Notes: generated from the letters alone by a model not told the origin. Positions 17,029 to 26,047 are shown, counted from the stretch's first letter. The stretch: 64,000 nucleotides of DNA from Frigidibacter albus (GCF_009908165.1 NZ_JAAAUC010000008.1:1-64000); one strand, 5' to 3'. Translations and numbers: made by a program.

Positions 17029-17513
17029 CAGATCCTCCGAAACTCTGCCACCCAAAGTCCCGACAGCCATATCCACAGAAAGCCGGCGAACACCAGCAGG
17101 TCCAGCAGTTGCAGCTGAACGCCGGCGCCGATCAGCCCTGCGACAAGGCCGCGCAGCAACATCAGCGGCGAGATGGCGAGCAGCGCCCAGAACAGCGCGA
17201 TCCGTGCGCCGTGCCATGTGCCCTGCCCGCCCGCCGCGCGGCTGGCAAGGTGGCTCAGCGCTGCCAGCGGATAGGCCACCGGCACCAGCAGCAGCACGCC
17301 GAAGAAGGCGGCGAGCAGCCTCTGCGCCAGCGGCGCTTCGGGCATCAGCACCGCCGCACGCGACAGGGCGGGCCACAGCGAGACGTAGATCACCAGCACC
17401 GCGACCAGCAGGAACACCAGAGCCCGGTCCTCGCGCGGTCCCGCATCCAGGATCCGCGCCATCACCCGGCGCGGGTTGCGCCAGGTCGCCAGGATATCAT
17501 CGGTCAGCGCCAT
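17028..17513 (-). CDS. YIP1 family membrane protein (suf operon), second copy
   Basis: A 161-aa integral membrane protein related to YIP1: polar start MALTDDILATWRNPRRVMAR, helices near residues 32-52, 70-90, 103-125 and 135-155. The paired gene downstream has the same topology, so the two may form a heteromer. It lies 14 bases after sufD and belongs to the same transcript. The role is unknown. Confidence 0.72.
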   Translation of the reverse strand: MALTDDILATWRNPRRVMARILDAGPREDRALVFLLVAVLVIYVSLWPALSRAAVLMPEAPLAQRLLAAFFGVLLLVPVAYPLAALSHLASRAAGGQGTWHGARIALFWALLAISPLMLLRGLVAGLIGAGVQLQLLDLLVFAGFLWIWLSGLWVAEFRRI

Positions 17514-17527
17514 TGCTCAGCGCCCCC

Positions 17528-18823
17528 TCAAAGCCGGCGCGCCAGCCAGGCTTCCAGCCGGTCGGTGATCGCCCCGGCAATGCCCGCATCCTCGATCTCG
17601 GCAATCGCATCGCCGAGGAAGGACAGCACCAGCAGCGCCTGCGCCTCGGCCAGCGGCACCCCGCGCGAGCGCAGGTAGAACAGCGCCGTGTCGTCGATCG
17701 CGCCCGAGGTGGAGCCATGCGAGCATTTCACGTCATCGGCGTAGATTTCCAGCTCGGGCTTGGCGAGGAACTGGCTGTCGCCGTCCAGCAGCAGGGCCTG
17801 GCTGATCTGGTAGCCATCGGTCTTCTGCGCGCCGGGCTTGACCAGGATCTTGCCCTGGAACACGCCGGTGGCGCCGTTCTTCAGCACCTTCTTGAACACC
17901 TGCCGGCTTTCGCAATGGGTGCCGGCATGGGTCACGAACACGGTGTCATCCTGATGGAACGGCACGGATTTCGCGTCCCCCACCGCCGCGCCCGCGACAT
18001 GGGCGGTGGCGTGATCGCCCACGATGTCCAGCACCGCCTCGTTCCGCGTCAGCGCGCCGTTCATCGTCAGCGTGAAGGACTTGAAGGTGGCTTCCGAGGC
18101 GATGCGCGCGAACACATGGGTCACGGCGCGGCGGTGATGGTCGCTGCCCTGAACGCGGATGTGGTGGAAGCTCGCCTTGGCGCCAAGGTCCACTTCCATC
18201 GCCGTGTTGAAGCGGGCGGCGCCGGGGCCGGATTCCAGAATGGTTACATCAGCTTGCGGGTCGATCTTCACAAGATGGTGGAGGATCGCGTCGGAAGCCT
18301 CTGACATATGGCGATAAATCAGCTCTACTGGCTTGCTCACCCGCCCGGTCACCCGGATCAGCACACCGTCGGTTGCTGCCGCCGAATTCAGTGCCGCCAG
18401 CGGCCGGGCGACCGGGATCTGGCCCTGCGCCTCCAGCGTGCCGTAGAGGCCCTGCGCCCAATGGATGTCGCCAGCGTCGGCCAGACGCGAGATCTCGAGG
18501 CCCTCCAGCGACAGGTCGTCCGAAGCGGCGGCATCGAAGACGCCGTCCACGAACACGATCTTCAGCCGGTCGATGGCGCCGAAGACCGGCGGCTCCGCGT
18601 CCACCAGCACCGCGGCGGGCGACGCGTCAGCGGCGGTCAGCGTGGTCGGGTCGGTGTATTTCCAGTATTCATCGCGGCGGGTGGGCAGGCCCATCGCCTG
18701 CAGGCGCGCCAGCGCATCGGCGCGGGCGGGCGCGGTGAAGCCGCCCTGCGGCAGCTCGAGCGCAGCCAGCCGCGCCGCGGTGGTCTCTGCCCGCAGATCG
18801 CTGCGGGGCCTTGGCGCTGCCAT
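17528..18823 (-). CDS. sufD: SufD, Fe-S cluster scaffold subunit
   Basis: A 431-aa SufD: N-terminal helical part with PTRRDEYWKYTDPTTL, then the beta-helix with GAKASFHHIRVQGSDHHRRA, FHQDDTVFVTHAGTHCESRQ and the C-terminal signature AKPELEIYADDVKCSHGSTS. SufD pairs with SufB on a SufC dimer to build Fe-S clusters; KCSHG holds conserved Cys and His. The ATG at 18823 overlaps the sufC stop by one base (TGATG); a GTG sits one codon upstream. Confidence 0.95.
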   Translation of the reverse strand: MAAPRPRSDLRAETTAARLAALELPQGGFTAPARADALARLQAMGLPTRRDEYWKYTDPTTLTAADASPAAVLVDAEPPVFGAIDRLKIVFVDGVFDAAASDDLSLEGLEISRLADAGDIHWAQGLYGTLEAQGQIPVARPLAALNSAAATDGVLIRVTGRVSKPVELIYRHMSEASDAILHHLVKIDPQADVTILESGPGAARFNTAMEVDLGAKASFHHIRVQGSDHHRRAVTHVFARIASEATFKSFTLTMNGALTRNEAVLDIVGDHATAHVAGAAVGDAKSVPFHQDDTVFVTHAGTHCESRQVFKKVLKNGATGVFQGKILVKPGAQKTDGYQISQALLLDGDSQFLAKPELEIYADDVKCSHGSTSGAIDDTALFYLRSRGVPLAEAQALLVLSFLGDAIAEIEDAGIAGAITDRLEAWLARRL

Positions 18824-19578
18824 CACTGCACCTCCGCCAGAATGTCGGTATAGCCGTTCTCTTCGACCTCCAGCGCCAGTTCCGGCCCGCCGGTCTTGAC
18901 GATGCGGCCATCGGCCATGATGTGCACGACATCGGGTTTGATGTGGTCGAGCAGCCGCTGATAGTGGGTGATGACCAGGAACCCGCGCTTGCCGTCGCGC
19001 AGGGCGTTGACGCCATCGGCGACCAGCCGCATCGCATCGACATCAAGGCCGCTGTCGGTTTCGTCAAGGATGCACATCCGCGGCTCCAGCATCGCCATCT
19101 GCAGGATTTCGTTGCGCTTTTTCTCGCCGCCAGAGAAGCCGACGTTCACCGGACGCTTGAGCATCTCGGCGTCGATGTTCAGCAGCTTGGCCTGCGCGCG
19201 CACCAGCTTGAGGAACTCGGCGGCGCTGACTTCGGGCTCGCCGCGGGCCTTGCGCTGCGCGTTCACCGCGGTGCGCAGGAAGGTCATGTTGCCGACGCCC
19301 GGGATCTCCACCGGATACTGGAAGGCCAGGAACAGGCCGGCCGCGGCGCGCTCTTCGGGCTCCATGTCCAGCAGTTCGGCACCGTCGAGCGTCGCCGAAC
19401 CTTCCGTCACCTCGTAGCCGCCGCGGCCCGAGAGCACGTAGGACAGCGTCGATTTGCCGGACCCGTTCGGCCCCATGATCGCATGGACCTTGCCCGCCTC
19501 GACCGTCAGGTCGACGCCCTTGAGGATCACCTTGTCCTCTTCTTCAAGTTTCACATGCAGGTTCTTGATTTCCAGCAT
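18823..19578 (-). CDS. sufC: SufC, ATPase of the SUF complex
   Basis: A 251-aa ABC-type ATPase: Walker A GPNGSGKST, Q-loop LAFQYPVEIPG, signature FSGGEKKRNEI, Walker B MCILDETDSGLD and switch VITHYQRLL. SufC powers the conformational change of SufB-SufD during cluster assembly. ATG 19578 is preceded by AAGGA ten bases upstream and gives the usual SufC length; an in-frame ATG 63 bases further up is unlikely. It is coupled to sufD by a one-base overlap. Confidence 0.96.
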   Translation of the reverse strand: MLEIKNLHVKLEEEDKVILKGVDLTVEAGKVHAIMGPNGSGKSTLSYVLSGRGGYEVTEGSATLDGAELLDMEPEERAAAGLFLAFQYPVEIPGVGNMTFLRTAVNAQRKARGEPEVSAAEFLKLVRAQAKLLNIDAEMLKRPVNVGFSGGEKKRNEILQMAMLEPRMCILDETDSGLDVDAMRLVADGVNALRDGKRGFLVITHYQRLLDHIKPDVVHIMADGRIVKTGGPELALEVEENGYTDILAEVQ

Positions 19579-19668
19579 TTTTTCGTGGTCCTTCTTGTCC
19601 CGCGCCACGCGCGGCAATGGTGTGTCAGGGGCCAGCGGCACCCCGTGAAAATCGGGATTGCCCGGAGC

Positions 19669-21216
19669 CTATCCGACCGAGCCTTCAAGGCTGATCGCCA
19701 CAAGCTGCTGCGCTTCCATGGCAAATTCCATCGGCAGCGCCTGCAGCACCTCGCGGCAGAAGCCGTTGACGACCAGCGCCACCGCCTCTTCCTCGTCCAT
19801 CCCGCGCGAGCGGCAGTAGAACAGCTGATCGTCATCGACCTTGGAGGTGGTCGCCTCATGCTCCACCCGGCTCGAGTTGTTCTTGACCTCGATGTAGGGA
19901 ACCGTGTGCGCGCCGCAGCCAGAGCCGATCAGCAGGCTGTCGCACTGCGTGTAGTTGCGGCTGTTGGTCGCCTTGGGGTGCATCGAGACAAGGCCGCGAT
20001 AGGTGTTCTGCGCCTTGCCCGCCGAGATGCCCTTGGAGACGATCCGGCTTTTGGTGTTCTTGCCCAGATGCACCATCTTGGTGCCGGTATCTGCCTGCTG
20101 CATGTTGTTGGCGATGGCGATGGAGTAGAACTCGCCCTGGCTGTCATCGCCGCGCAGAAGGCAGGAGGGGTATTTCCAGGTGATCGCCGATCCGGTCTCG
20201 ACCTGCGTCCACATCACCTTGGACCGCGCACCCCGGCAATCGGCGCGCTTGGTGACGAAGTTGTAGATGCCGCCCTTGCCTTCTTCATCGCCCGGATACC
20301 AGTTCTGGACGGTGGAATACTTCACCTCGGCATCGTCCAGCAGCACGATTTCCACCACGGCGGCATGAAGCTGCGCGATGTCGCGCTTGGGCGCGGTGCA
20401 GCCTTCGAGATAGCTGACATAGCTGCCCTTGTCGGCGATGATCAGGGTGCGCTCGAACTGACCCGTATTTTCCGCATTGATGCGGAAATAGGTCGACAGC
20501 TCCATCGGGCATTTGGTGTTCGGCGGGATGTAGACGAAGCTGCCATCCGAGAAGACGGCCGAGTTGAGCGTGGCGAAGAAGTTGTCCGATTGCGGCACGA
20601 CGGTGCCGAGATACTTCTTCACCAGCTCGGGATGCTCGCGGATCGCTTCCGAGATCGAGCAGAAGATCACGCCGGCCTTGGCCAGTTCGGCCTTGAAGGT
20701 GGTGCCGACGCTGACAGAATCGAACACCGCATCCACGGCGACCTTGCGGCCCGAGGTGATTTCCTCGGCGCCCTCGACCCCCGCCAGCAGCATCTGTTCC
20801 TTCAGCGGGATGCCCAGCTTTTCATAGGTCGCCAGCAGCTTGGGATCGACATCCTCAAGGCTTTTGGGGCGCTCAGCCATGCTTTTGGGCGTCGCGTAGT
20901 AGAACTGGTCCTGATAGTCGATTTCCGGGTAGTTGAGCATCGCCCATCGCGGCTCTTCCAGCTGCAGCCAGCGGCGATAGGCCTGCAGGCGCCATTCGGT
21001 CATCCATTCGGGTTCGTCATTCTTCGACGAGATCAGGCGCACGATGTCTTCGGACAGGCCCTTGGGGGCATAGTCCATCTCGATATCGGTGTCCCAGCCG
21101 TATTTGTAGCTGCCCATGTTCGCCACGGTCTCGACCGTTTCGCGGTCGACGCCTTCGCGGACCTCAAGCTGCGGGGCTTCCAGTTCGGGGGCGTCGATAT
21201 CGGTGTCCAAGGCCAT
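19669..21216 (-). CDS. sufB: SufB, Fe-S cluster scaffold subunit
   Basis: A 515-aa SufB with the conserved core [56 protein letters not shown] and the cysteine of [10 protein letters not shown], the likely sulfur acceptor. SufB carries the nascent cluster and forms SufBC2D. The start at 21216 ([11 protein letters not shown]) is chosen over the ATG at 21237 because GGAAAAG lies just before it. It is preceded by the desulfurase gene with 39 bases between. An ICE-type box lies 375 bases upstream, inside that gene. Confidence 0.96.
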   Translation of the reverse strand: MALDTDIDAPELEAPQLEVREGVDRETVETVANMGSYKYGWDTDIEMDYAPKGLSEDIVRLISSKNDEPEWMTEWRLQAYRRWLQLEEPRWAMLNYPEIDYQDQFYYATPKSMAERPKSLEDVDPKLLATYEKLGIPLKEQMLLAGVEGAEEITSGRKVAVDAVFDSVSVGTTFKAELAKAGVIFCSISEAIREHPELVKKYLGTVVPQSDNFFATLNSAVFSDGSFVYIPPNTKCPMELSTYFRINAENTGQFERTLIIADKGSYVSYLEGCTAPKRDIAQLHAAVVEIVLLDDAEVKYSTVQNWYPGDEEGKGGIYNFVTKRADCRGARSKVMWTQVETGSAITWKYPSCLLRGDDSQGEFYSIAIANNMQQADTGTKMVHLGKNTKSRIVSKGISAGKAQNTYRGLVSMHPKATNSRNYTQCDSLLIGSGCGAHTVPYIEVKNNSSRVEHEATTSKVDDDQLFYCRSRGMDEEEAVALVVNGFCREVLQALPMEFAMEAQQLVAISLEGSVG

Positions 21217-21255
21217 CACTTTTCCGTTCTTTTGCAACGCCTTGCGGCGCGAAGT

Positions 21256-22302
21256 TCATGCAGCGCGCGCCCGGTGGCGCGCCCGTGCTTTCAGCCATGC
21301 CTCGGCAAGGCGCTCTATCTCGTCGCGCGTCGTGCCGGGGCCGATAGACACCCGGATCGCGCTGGCCGCGGCGGCGGCGTCGAAGCCCATCGCGGCGAGG
21401 GTGCGGCTTGCGCGCACCTTGCCGCTGGAACAGGCAGAGCCTGCCGAGACCGCGAAACCCGCCAGATCCATCTGCATCACCTGGGTCTCTCCCTTCCAGC
21501 CGGGGCAGATCATCGTGGTGGTGTTTGGCAGGCGCGCCGCGCCTCTGCCAGCAAAAGTAACATCTTCGGCGCAGGATTCCACCGCCCATTCTAGAATATT
21601 TCTAAGTTCGGCCACCTGCTCCCAGACCCCGCCCGCCAGATCGCGGGCCGCCGCCTCGGCCGCAGCGGCGAAACCGGCGATGCCGATCAGGTTCTCTGTC
21701 CCCGCCCGGCGGCCCATTTCCTGCCCGCCGCCCTTGATCTGCGGGGCAAAGTCGATGCCCCGGCGCAGCACCAGCGCGCCCACGCCCTTGGGGCCGCCGA
21801 GTTTATGCGCGCTGACAAGGCCGATGTCGCAGCCGAGCCAGTTGAAGGCGAGCGGCAGCTTGCCGAAGGCCTGCGTCAGGTCGGAGACGGCGAGGCCCGG
21901 CGGCAGATCCTGCACCACGCCGGTTTCGCTGTTGGCGAGTTGCAGCGTGCTGCGGGCGGGGTCGGTGACCGTGACCCGGCCATCCGCATCCACCGGCAGG
22001 CTGGCATCGGTCCAGGCCAGCACCGCATCATGCTCCACCGCCGCCGAGGCGAGGCCGCGGCCGGCAAGGGCCAGCGCCGCAGATTCCGTTGCGCTGGAGG
22101 TGAAGACGATGTCGGCGCCCTCGGCCCCGAGGGCCGCCGCGATCTGGCCGCGGGCGCGCTCCAGCAGCGCCTTGGCCCCCCGCCCCTCGGCATGGACCGA
22201 GGAGGGGTTGCCCACCACATCCATGGCCGCAATCATCGCCGCCCGCGCCTCGGGGCGCAGCGGCGTGGTCGCGTTCCAGTCAAGATAGGCGCGGGTTTGC
22301 AA
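21256..22302 (-). CDS. Cysteine desulfurase (IscS/NifS-like)
   Basis: A 348-aa class V aminotransferase-fold desulfurase. PLP lysine K167 (VSAHKLGGPKG), active cysteine C291 in AVSAGSACSSGKV, and DWNATTPLRPEA at the start place it in the IscS/NifS group, shorter than E. coli IscS (404). Sulfur from cysteine would go to SufB. It is the first structural gene after iscR, 12 bases downstream. Residues about 233-251 are written in AT-rich rare codons that include a palindromic ICE-like box. Two desulfurases (with sufS) in one operon are normal in Rhodobacterales. Confidence 0.92.
   Translation of the reverse strand: MQTRAYLDWNATTPLRPEARAAMIAAMDVVGNPSSVHAEGRGAKALLERARGQIAAALGAEGADIVFTSSATESAALALAGRGLASAAVEHDAVLAWTDASLPVDADGRVTVTDPARSTLQLANSETGVVQDLPPGLAVSDLTQAFGKLPLAFNWLGCDIGLVSAHKLGGPKGVGALVLRRGIDFAPQIKGGGQEMGRRAGTENLIGIAGFAAAAEAAARDLAGGVWEQVAELRNILEWAVESCAEDVTFAGRGAARLPNTTTMICPGWKGETQVMQMDLAGFAVSAGSACSSGKVRASRTLAAMGFDAAAAASAIRVSIGPGTTRDEIERLAEAWLKARARHRARAA
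21590..21606 (-). promoter_or_regulatory. Intragenic ICE (Irr-type) box in the cysteine desulfurase gene
   Basis: On the minus strand the 17-mer CTTAGAAATATTCTAGA matches the ICE consensus TTTAGAANNNTTCTAAA at 12 of 14 fixed positions. It uses the codons CTT AGA AAT ATT CTA for Leu-Arg-Asn-Ile-Leu, all rare in this GC-rich genome. A further AT-rich codon patch lies 30-60 bases downstream. It may control an internal or antisense transcript near sufB. Confidence 0.55.
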
Positions 22303-22314
22303 GGGGGGCGTCCT

Positions 22315-22773
22315 TTACTCGTCGACGACGCGGAACAGCGAGGGCACGGCGGGACAGGGTTTGAGCGAGTTCTTCATCACATCCCCCAGCGTGGTCTGGT
22401 GCAAGAAGACATAGACCTGCGCGGACAGGCTTTCCCACAGCCGGTTGGTCATCGACTGCGCCCGGCTGCCCGACACGCCGCCCGTGACGCCGGCGCCGGT
22501 GTGCATGGCGCTGACGGTTTCATCCACCGCCTCCAGCACTTCGGAAATGCGGATCGTGGCGGGCTCGCGCGCCAGCTTGTAGCCGCCCCCGGGGCCGCGG
22601 ACCGAGTCCACCAGGCCGGCGCGGCGCAGCTTGACGAACAGCTGTTCCAGGTAGGGCAGGGAAATATCCTGCCGTTTCGAGATTTCCGCCAGCGAGGTCA
22701 GCTGTTCGGGCCGGGCCGTAGCCAGGTCCACCAGCGCCACCATCGCGTAGCGGCCTTTCGTCGAGAGTTTCAT
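22315..22773 (-). CDS. iscR: Rrf2-family regulator IscR (cysteine-poor type)
   Basis: A 152-aa Rrf2 winged-helix regulator: MKLSTKGRYAMVALVDLA start, recognition helix SLPYLEQLFVKLRRAGLVDS and wing RGPGGGYKLAREP. It heads the isc-suf operon and likely represses it when iron is sufficient. The three clustered cysteines that hold the cluster in E. coli IscR are replaced by HTGAGVTGGVSGSRAQ; the only cysteine is C140 (SLKPCPAVPS). Such a one-cysteine IscR is known from Rhodobacter. ATG 22773 gives the family start. Confidence 0.92.
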   Translation of the reverse strand: MKLSTKGRYAMVALVDLATARPEQLTSLAEISKRQDISLPYLEQLFVKLRRAGLVDSVRGPGGGYKLAREPATIRISEVLEAVDETVSAMHTGAGVTGGVSGSRAQSMTNRLWESLSAQVYVFLHQTTLGDVMKNSLKPCPAVPSLFRVVDE

Positions 22774-22870
22774 GCACACCTCTGCGCCAAAGACATTGAC
22801 GCCGCGGGGAAGGCCGCTTAACTCCAATCCACCCGGCGGTCCGGCTTGGGGAAATGCCCCGCGTCCGGAA

Positions 22871-22908
22871 TTTAGAACAGTTCTAGGGTCTCCGACCGAA
22901 ACCGTCAA
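22871..22908 (-). promoter_or_regulatory. iscR promoter with overlapping ICE (Irr) box
   Basis: On the minus strand TTGACG (-35, 22908-22903) and TAGAAC (-10, 22885-22880) are 17 bases apart. The -10 lies inside CCTAGAACTGTTCTAAA (22887-22871), a palindrome matching the ICE consensus bound by the haem/iron-sensing Irr protein. Irr binding here would block RNA polymerase. The leader to the iscR ATG is about 100 bases. Confidence 0.68.
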
Positions 22909-22949
22909 GAATGGTCTCGCACGGCCCCGCAAAAAAGTCAGGCGACGTG

Positions 22950-23609
22950 ATGCCCGAAGTGATTTTCCCCGGCCCCGAGGGCCGTCTGGAAGGACGATAC
23001 CACCCCCAGAAGGAACGCGACGCCCCGATTGCCATCGTGCTGCATCCGCATCCGCAGTTTGGCGGCACCATGAACAATCGCGTCGTGTATAACCTGCACT
23101 ACGCGTTCCACAAGCTTGGCTTCACGGTGCTGCGCTTCAACTTCCGCGGGGTTGGCCGCAGCCAGGGCGAGTATGACCAGGGCATCGGCGAGCTGTCTGA
23201 TGCCGCCTCGGCGCTGGATTACCTGCAGGCGATGAACCCCAATGCCAAGCATTGCTGGGTCGCGGGCTTTTCGTTCGGCGCGTGGATCGGGATGCAGCTG
23301 CTGATGCGCCGGCCCGAGATCACCGGCTTCATTTCCGTCTCGCCGCCGGCAAACATGTATGATTTCAGTTTCCTGGCCCCCTGCCCCTCGTCCGGCCTGA
23401 TCATCAACGGTACCGCCGACCGGGTGGCGCCGCCGAAGGATACCGCGACGCTGGTGGGCAAGCTGCGCGAGCAGAAGGGCATCACCGTGACCCACCATCT
23501 GGTCGAGGGCGCGGATCACTTCTTCAAGGATGACGAGACACATATGACGCCGATGATCGGCACGGTCAGCGACTATGTGAAGCGCCGTCTGGGCGAAGTG
23601 TCGCGCTAA
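22950..23609 (+). CDS. Alpha/beta hydrolase
   Basis: A 219-aa hydrolase of the alpha/beta fold. HPHPQFGGTMNNRVV is the oxyanion region near residue 35, nucleophile motif AGFSFGAWIGM has the serine near residue 106, and EGADHFFKDD supplies the His. It resembles the DUF-type hydrolases (serine aminopeptidase-like) found in many alphaproteobacteria, with no known substrate. It is transcribed away from iscR; the start at 22950 (MPEVIFPGPEG) is preferred over an upstream ATG at 22911, since it matches family length. Confidence 0.82.
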   Translation: MPEVIFPGPEGRLEGRYHPQKERDAPIAIVLHPHPQFGGTMNNRVVYNLHYAFHKLGFTVLRFNFRGVGRSQGEYDQGIGELSDAASALDYLQAMNPNAKHCWVAGFSFGAWIGMQLLMRRPEITGFISVSPPANMYDFSFLAPCPSSGLIINGTADRVAPPKDTATLVGKLREQKGITVTHHLVEGADHFFKDDETHMTPMIGTVSDYVKRRLGEVSR

Positions 23610-23631
23610 GGGCCAGAGTTGAGGAAAAGTC

Positions 23632-23859
23632 ATGGCGCTGCTGGACGATCTGGCCGACGACCTCGCCCGCGACGTTCTGGCGGCGCTGGATGAGATCGGC
23701 GACGACCGCTTCTATGAGAAGGTCGCGAAATCGGTTGGCGAGCTGTCGCCCACCTTGCAAGAAACCTTCATGACCTCGATCCGGCTGCGGCTGGCCGAAC
23801 GCCGCGGCCGCCGCACGTTGGAGGCCGCGCTGGCGAAGGTGCGGGCGGGCAAGGCGTGA
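23632..23859 (+). CDS. Hypothetical 75-aa protein
   Basis: A 75-aa helical, charged protein (MALLDDLADDLARDVLAALD, then EKVAKSVGELSPTLQETFMT and RLRLAERRGRRTLEAALAK). It has no recognised family. It lies between the hydrolase and the HD-domain gene: 22 bases after the first, four-base overlap (GTGA) with the second. GAGGAAAAG precedes the ATG. Codon use is normal, so it is probably real and co-transcribed. Confidence 0.7.
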   Translation: MALLDDLADDLARDVLAALDEIGDDRFYEKVAKSVGELSPTLQETFMTSIRLRLAERRGRRTLEAALAKVRAGKA

Positions 23860-24449
23860 CAGGTCGGCTGGAGGCGCAGTTCGCGTTCCTGAACGAGGCC
23901 GACAAGCTCAAGCAGGTGCTGCGCGCCACCACGCTGGCCGATGGTTCGCGGCGCGAGAATTCGGGCGAGCATAGCTGGCATCTGGCACTCTATGCGATGG
24001 TCCTGGCCGATCAGGCCGCGCCCGGCGTCAGCATCGACCGGGTGCTGCGGATGCTGATCCTGCATGATCTGGTCGAGATCGACGTGGGCGATGTGCCGAT
24101 CCATTCCGCGAACGGCGCCGCACATGGGAGTGCGGAGACGGTTGCGGCCGAGGCGGCTGCGGCGGACCGGATCTTCGGGCTGCTGCCGGCGGATCTGGGC
24201 GCCGACCTGCGGGCGCTGTGGGAAGAGTTCGAGGCTGCGGAAAGCCCTGATGCGGTGTTCGCCAAGGCTTTGGACCGGGTGCAGCCGGTGATGCACAACA
24301 TCGAAAGCGGTGGCGGGACGTGGATCAGCTACAACGTGACGGCCGAACAGCTGGAGGCCCGAGTGGGTACCAAGGTCGCCCGCGGCGCGCCGGCGCTGTG
24401 GGATTGGGTGCGGGGGCGGACGCGGGCGTTCTTTGACGGCAGGGCGTGA
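23856..24449 (+). CDS. HD-domain phosphohydrolase (YfbR/HDDC2-like)
   Basis: A 197-aa HD-domain protein. HSWHLALYAMVLADQ supplies the first metal His, LILHDLVEIDVGDVPIHS holds the HD pair, and AKALDRVQPVMHNIES the last metal Asp; these are the positions of 5'-deoxynucleotidases such as YfbR and HDDC2. It probably dephosphorylates nucleoside monophosphates in the cytoplasm. The start is GTG at 23856, overlapping the previous stop by four bases; no later ATG keeps the N-terminal helix. Confidence 0.85.
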   Translation: MTGRLEAQFAFLNEADKLKQVLRATTLADGSRRENSGEHSWHLALYAMVLADQAAPGVSIDRVLRMLILHDLVEIDVGDVPIHSANGAAHGSAETVAAEAAAADRIFGLLPADLGADLRALWEEFEAAESPDAVFAKALDRVQPVMHNIESGGGTWISYNVTAEQLEARVGTKVARGAPALWDWVRGRTRAFFDGRA

Positions 24450-24472
24450 GCCGTCCCCACGTCACCGTCAGA

Positions 24473-24602
24473 GGGCAGCGCCCGTCCGCCGGGTGGGCGA
24501 GCAACAGGGGTTCTAGGCACTTTATCTTTCAGCATCTCCCACCGGATTTCTAGGCGGAACCGTCGCAAAGCGCCCGCCCGAGGGGGCGGACGGGCGCTGC
24601 CC
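24473..24602. repeat. Perfect 18-bp inverted repeat in the icd upstream region
   Basis: GGGCAGCGCCCGTCCGCC at 24473-24490 and its exact reverse complement at 24585-24602 bracket 94 bases. The bracketed part contains AT-richer sequence (ATCTTTCAGCATCTCC) unlike its surroundings. It could be a long structured RNA, a small non-autonomous repeat, or a terminator for the HD gene. The rest of the 24450-24813 gap shows no gene. Confidence 0.6.
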
Positions 24603-24813
24603 GGCGGCGCTGAAGCGCCTTGATTCCGGGCAAGAAGGAAGGGCGGGCGGATGTCTCGGGCGAAACGGGGCTGGTTGCTCGCAGAAGACTGCGGATCCCC
24701 CCTGCGACATAAAAAACCGCCCACCCTGCCAGTATACCTTTGCATACCACCTTCCCCGCCCGCCGGTTTTCGGCTATGCAGCGCGCAGCAGAGTCACCCA
24801 AGCGGAGAAGCCA

Positions 24814-26028
24814 ATGACCAAGATCAAGGTAGACAACCCCGTCGTCGAGCTCGACGGCGACGAGATGACCCGGATCATCTGGGACTTCATCAAGCAAAAG
24901 CTGATCCTGCCCTATCTCGACATCGACCTGAAATATTACGACCTCGGGATCGAAGAGCGTGACCGCACCAATGACCAGATCACCATCGACTCTGCGCTGG
25001 CGATCAAGGAACACGGCGTCGGCGTCAAATGCGCGACCATCACCCCGGACGAGCAGCGGGTCGAGGAATTCGGCCTCAAGCAGATGTGGAAGTCGCCCAA
25101 CGGCACGATCCGCAACATCCTCGGCGGCGTGATCTTCCGCGAGCCGATCATCTGCAAGAACGTGCCGCGGCTGGTGCCGGGCTGGACCCAGCCGATCGTC
25201 ATTGGCCGCCATGCCTTCGGCGACCAGTACCGCGCCACCGATTTCCACTTCCCGACCGCGGGCAAGCTGACCATCAAGTTCGTCGGCAACGACGGCACGG
25301 TGATCGAGCGTGACGTGTTCGACGCCCCCGGTGCCGGTGTGGCGATGGCGATGTACAACCTCGATGCCTCGATCATCGACTTCGCCCGCGCCTCGATGAA
25401 CTACGGGCTGGTCAAGGGCTGGCCGGTGTATCTGTCGACCAAGAACACCATCCTCAAGGCCTATGACGGGCGCTTCAAGGATCTGTTCCAGAAGGTCTAT
25501 GACGAAGAGTTCGCCGACAAGTTCAAGGCGGCGGGCATCACCTATGAACACCGTCTGATCGACGACATGGTCGCCTCGGCGATGAAATGGTCGGGCGGCT
25601 ATGTCTGGGCCTGCAAGAACTACGATGGCGACGTGCAGTCGGACACCGTGGCGCAGGGCTTCGGCTCGCTTGGCCTGATGACCTCGGTGCTGATGACGCC
25701 CGATGGCAAGACGGTCGAGGCAGAGGCGGCGCATGGCACCGTCACCCGCCACTACCGCCAGCATCAGGCCGGCAAGGAAACCTCGACCAACTCCATCGCG
25801 TCGATCTATGCGTGGAGCGGCGGTCTGAAGCACCGCGCCAAGCTGGATGACAATGCCGAGCTGCTGCGCTTTGCCAATACGCTGGAAAAGGTCACCGTGG
25901 ATGCGGTCGAAGATGGCTGGATGACCAAGGATCTGGCGCTGCTGGTCGGGCCCGACCAGAAGTGGCTGACCACGGTCGGCTATCTGGAAAAGGTCGACGA
26001 GTACCTGAACAAGGCGCTGGTGGGCTGA
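24814..26028 (+). CDS. icd: NADP-dependent isocitrate dehydrogenase
   Basis: This 404-aa enzyme oxidises isocitrate to 2-oxoglutarate and CO2 with NADP in the TCA cycle. It is the eukaryote-like type II form: [20 protein letters not shown] start, [20 protein letters not shown] substrate region, [26 protein letters not shown] with the metal-binding Asp, [15 protein letters not shown] for NADP binding. The length fits (about 404-410). The upstream region is AT-richer with a possible promoter between the inverted repeat and the ATG. A perfect hairpin follows the stop. Confidence 0.96.
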   Translation: MTKIKVDNPVVELDGDEMTRIIWDFIKQKLILPYLDIDLKYYDLGIEERDRTNDQITIDSALAIKEHGVGVKCATITPDEQRVEEFGLKQMWKSPNGTIRNILGGVIFREPIICKNVPRLVPGWTQPIVIGRHAFGDQYRATDFHFPTAGKLTIKFVGNDGTVIERDVFDAPGAGVAMAMYNLDASIIDFARASMNYGLVKGWPVYLSTKNTILKAYDGRFKDLFQKVYDEEFADKFKAAGITYEHRLIDDMVASAMKWSGGYVWACKNYDGDVQSDTVAQGFGSLGLMTSVLMTPDGKTVEAEAAHGTVTRHYRQHQAGKETSTNSIASIYAWSGGLKHRAKLDDNAELLRFANTLEKVTVDAVEDGWMTKDLALLVGPDQKWLTTVGYLEKVDEYLNKALVG

Positions 26029-26047
26029 TACCCCGGCGGATGTGAAA

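Noticed and set aside
18811-21594. Plus-strand open frame of 927 codons antisense to sufC and sufB
   Set aside because: It is a GC-rich shadow frame: composition is His/Arg/Gly heavy with no family, and the minus-strand genes are clear.
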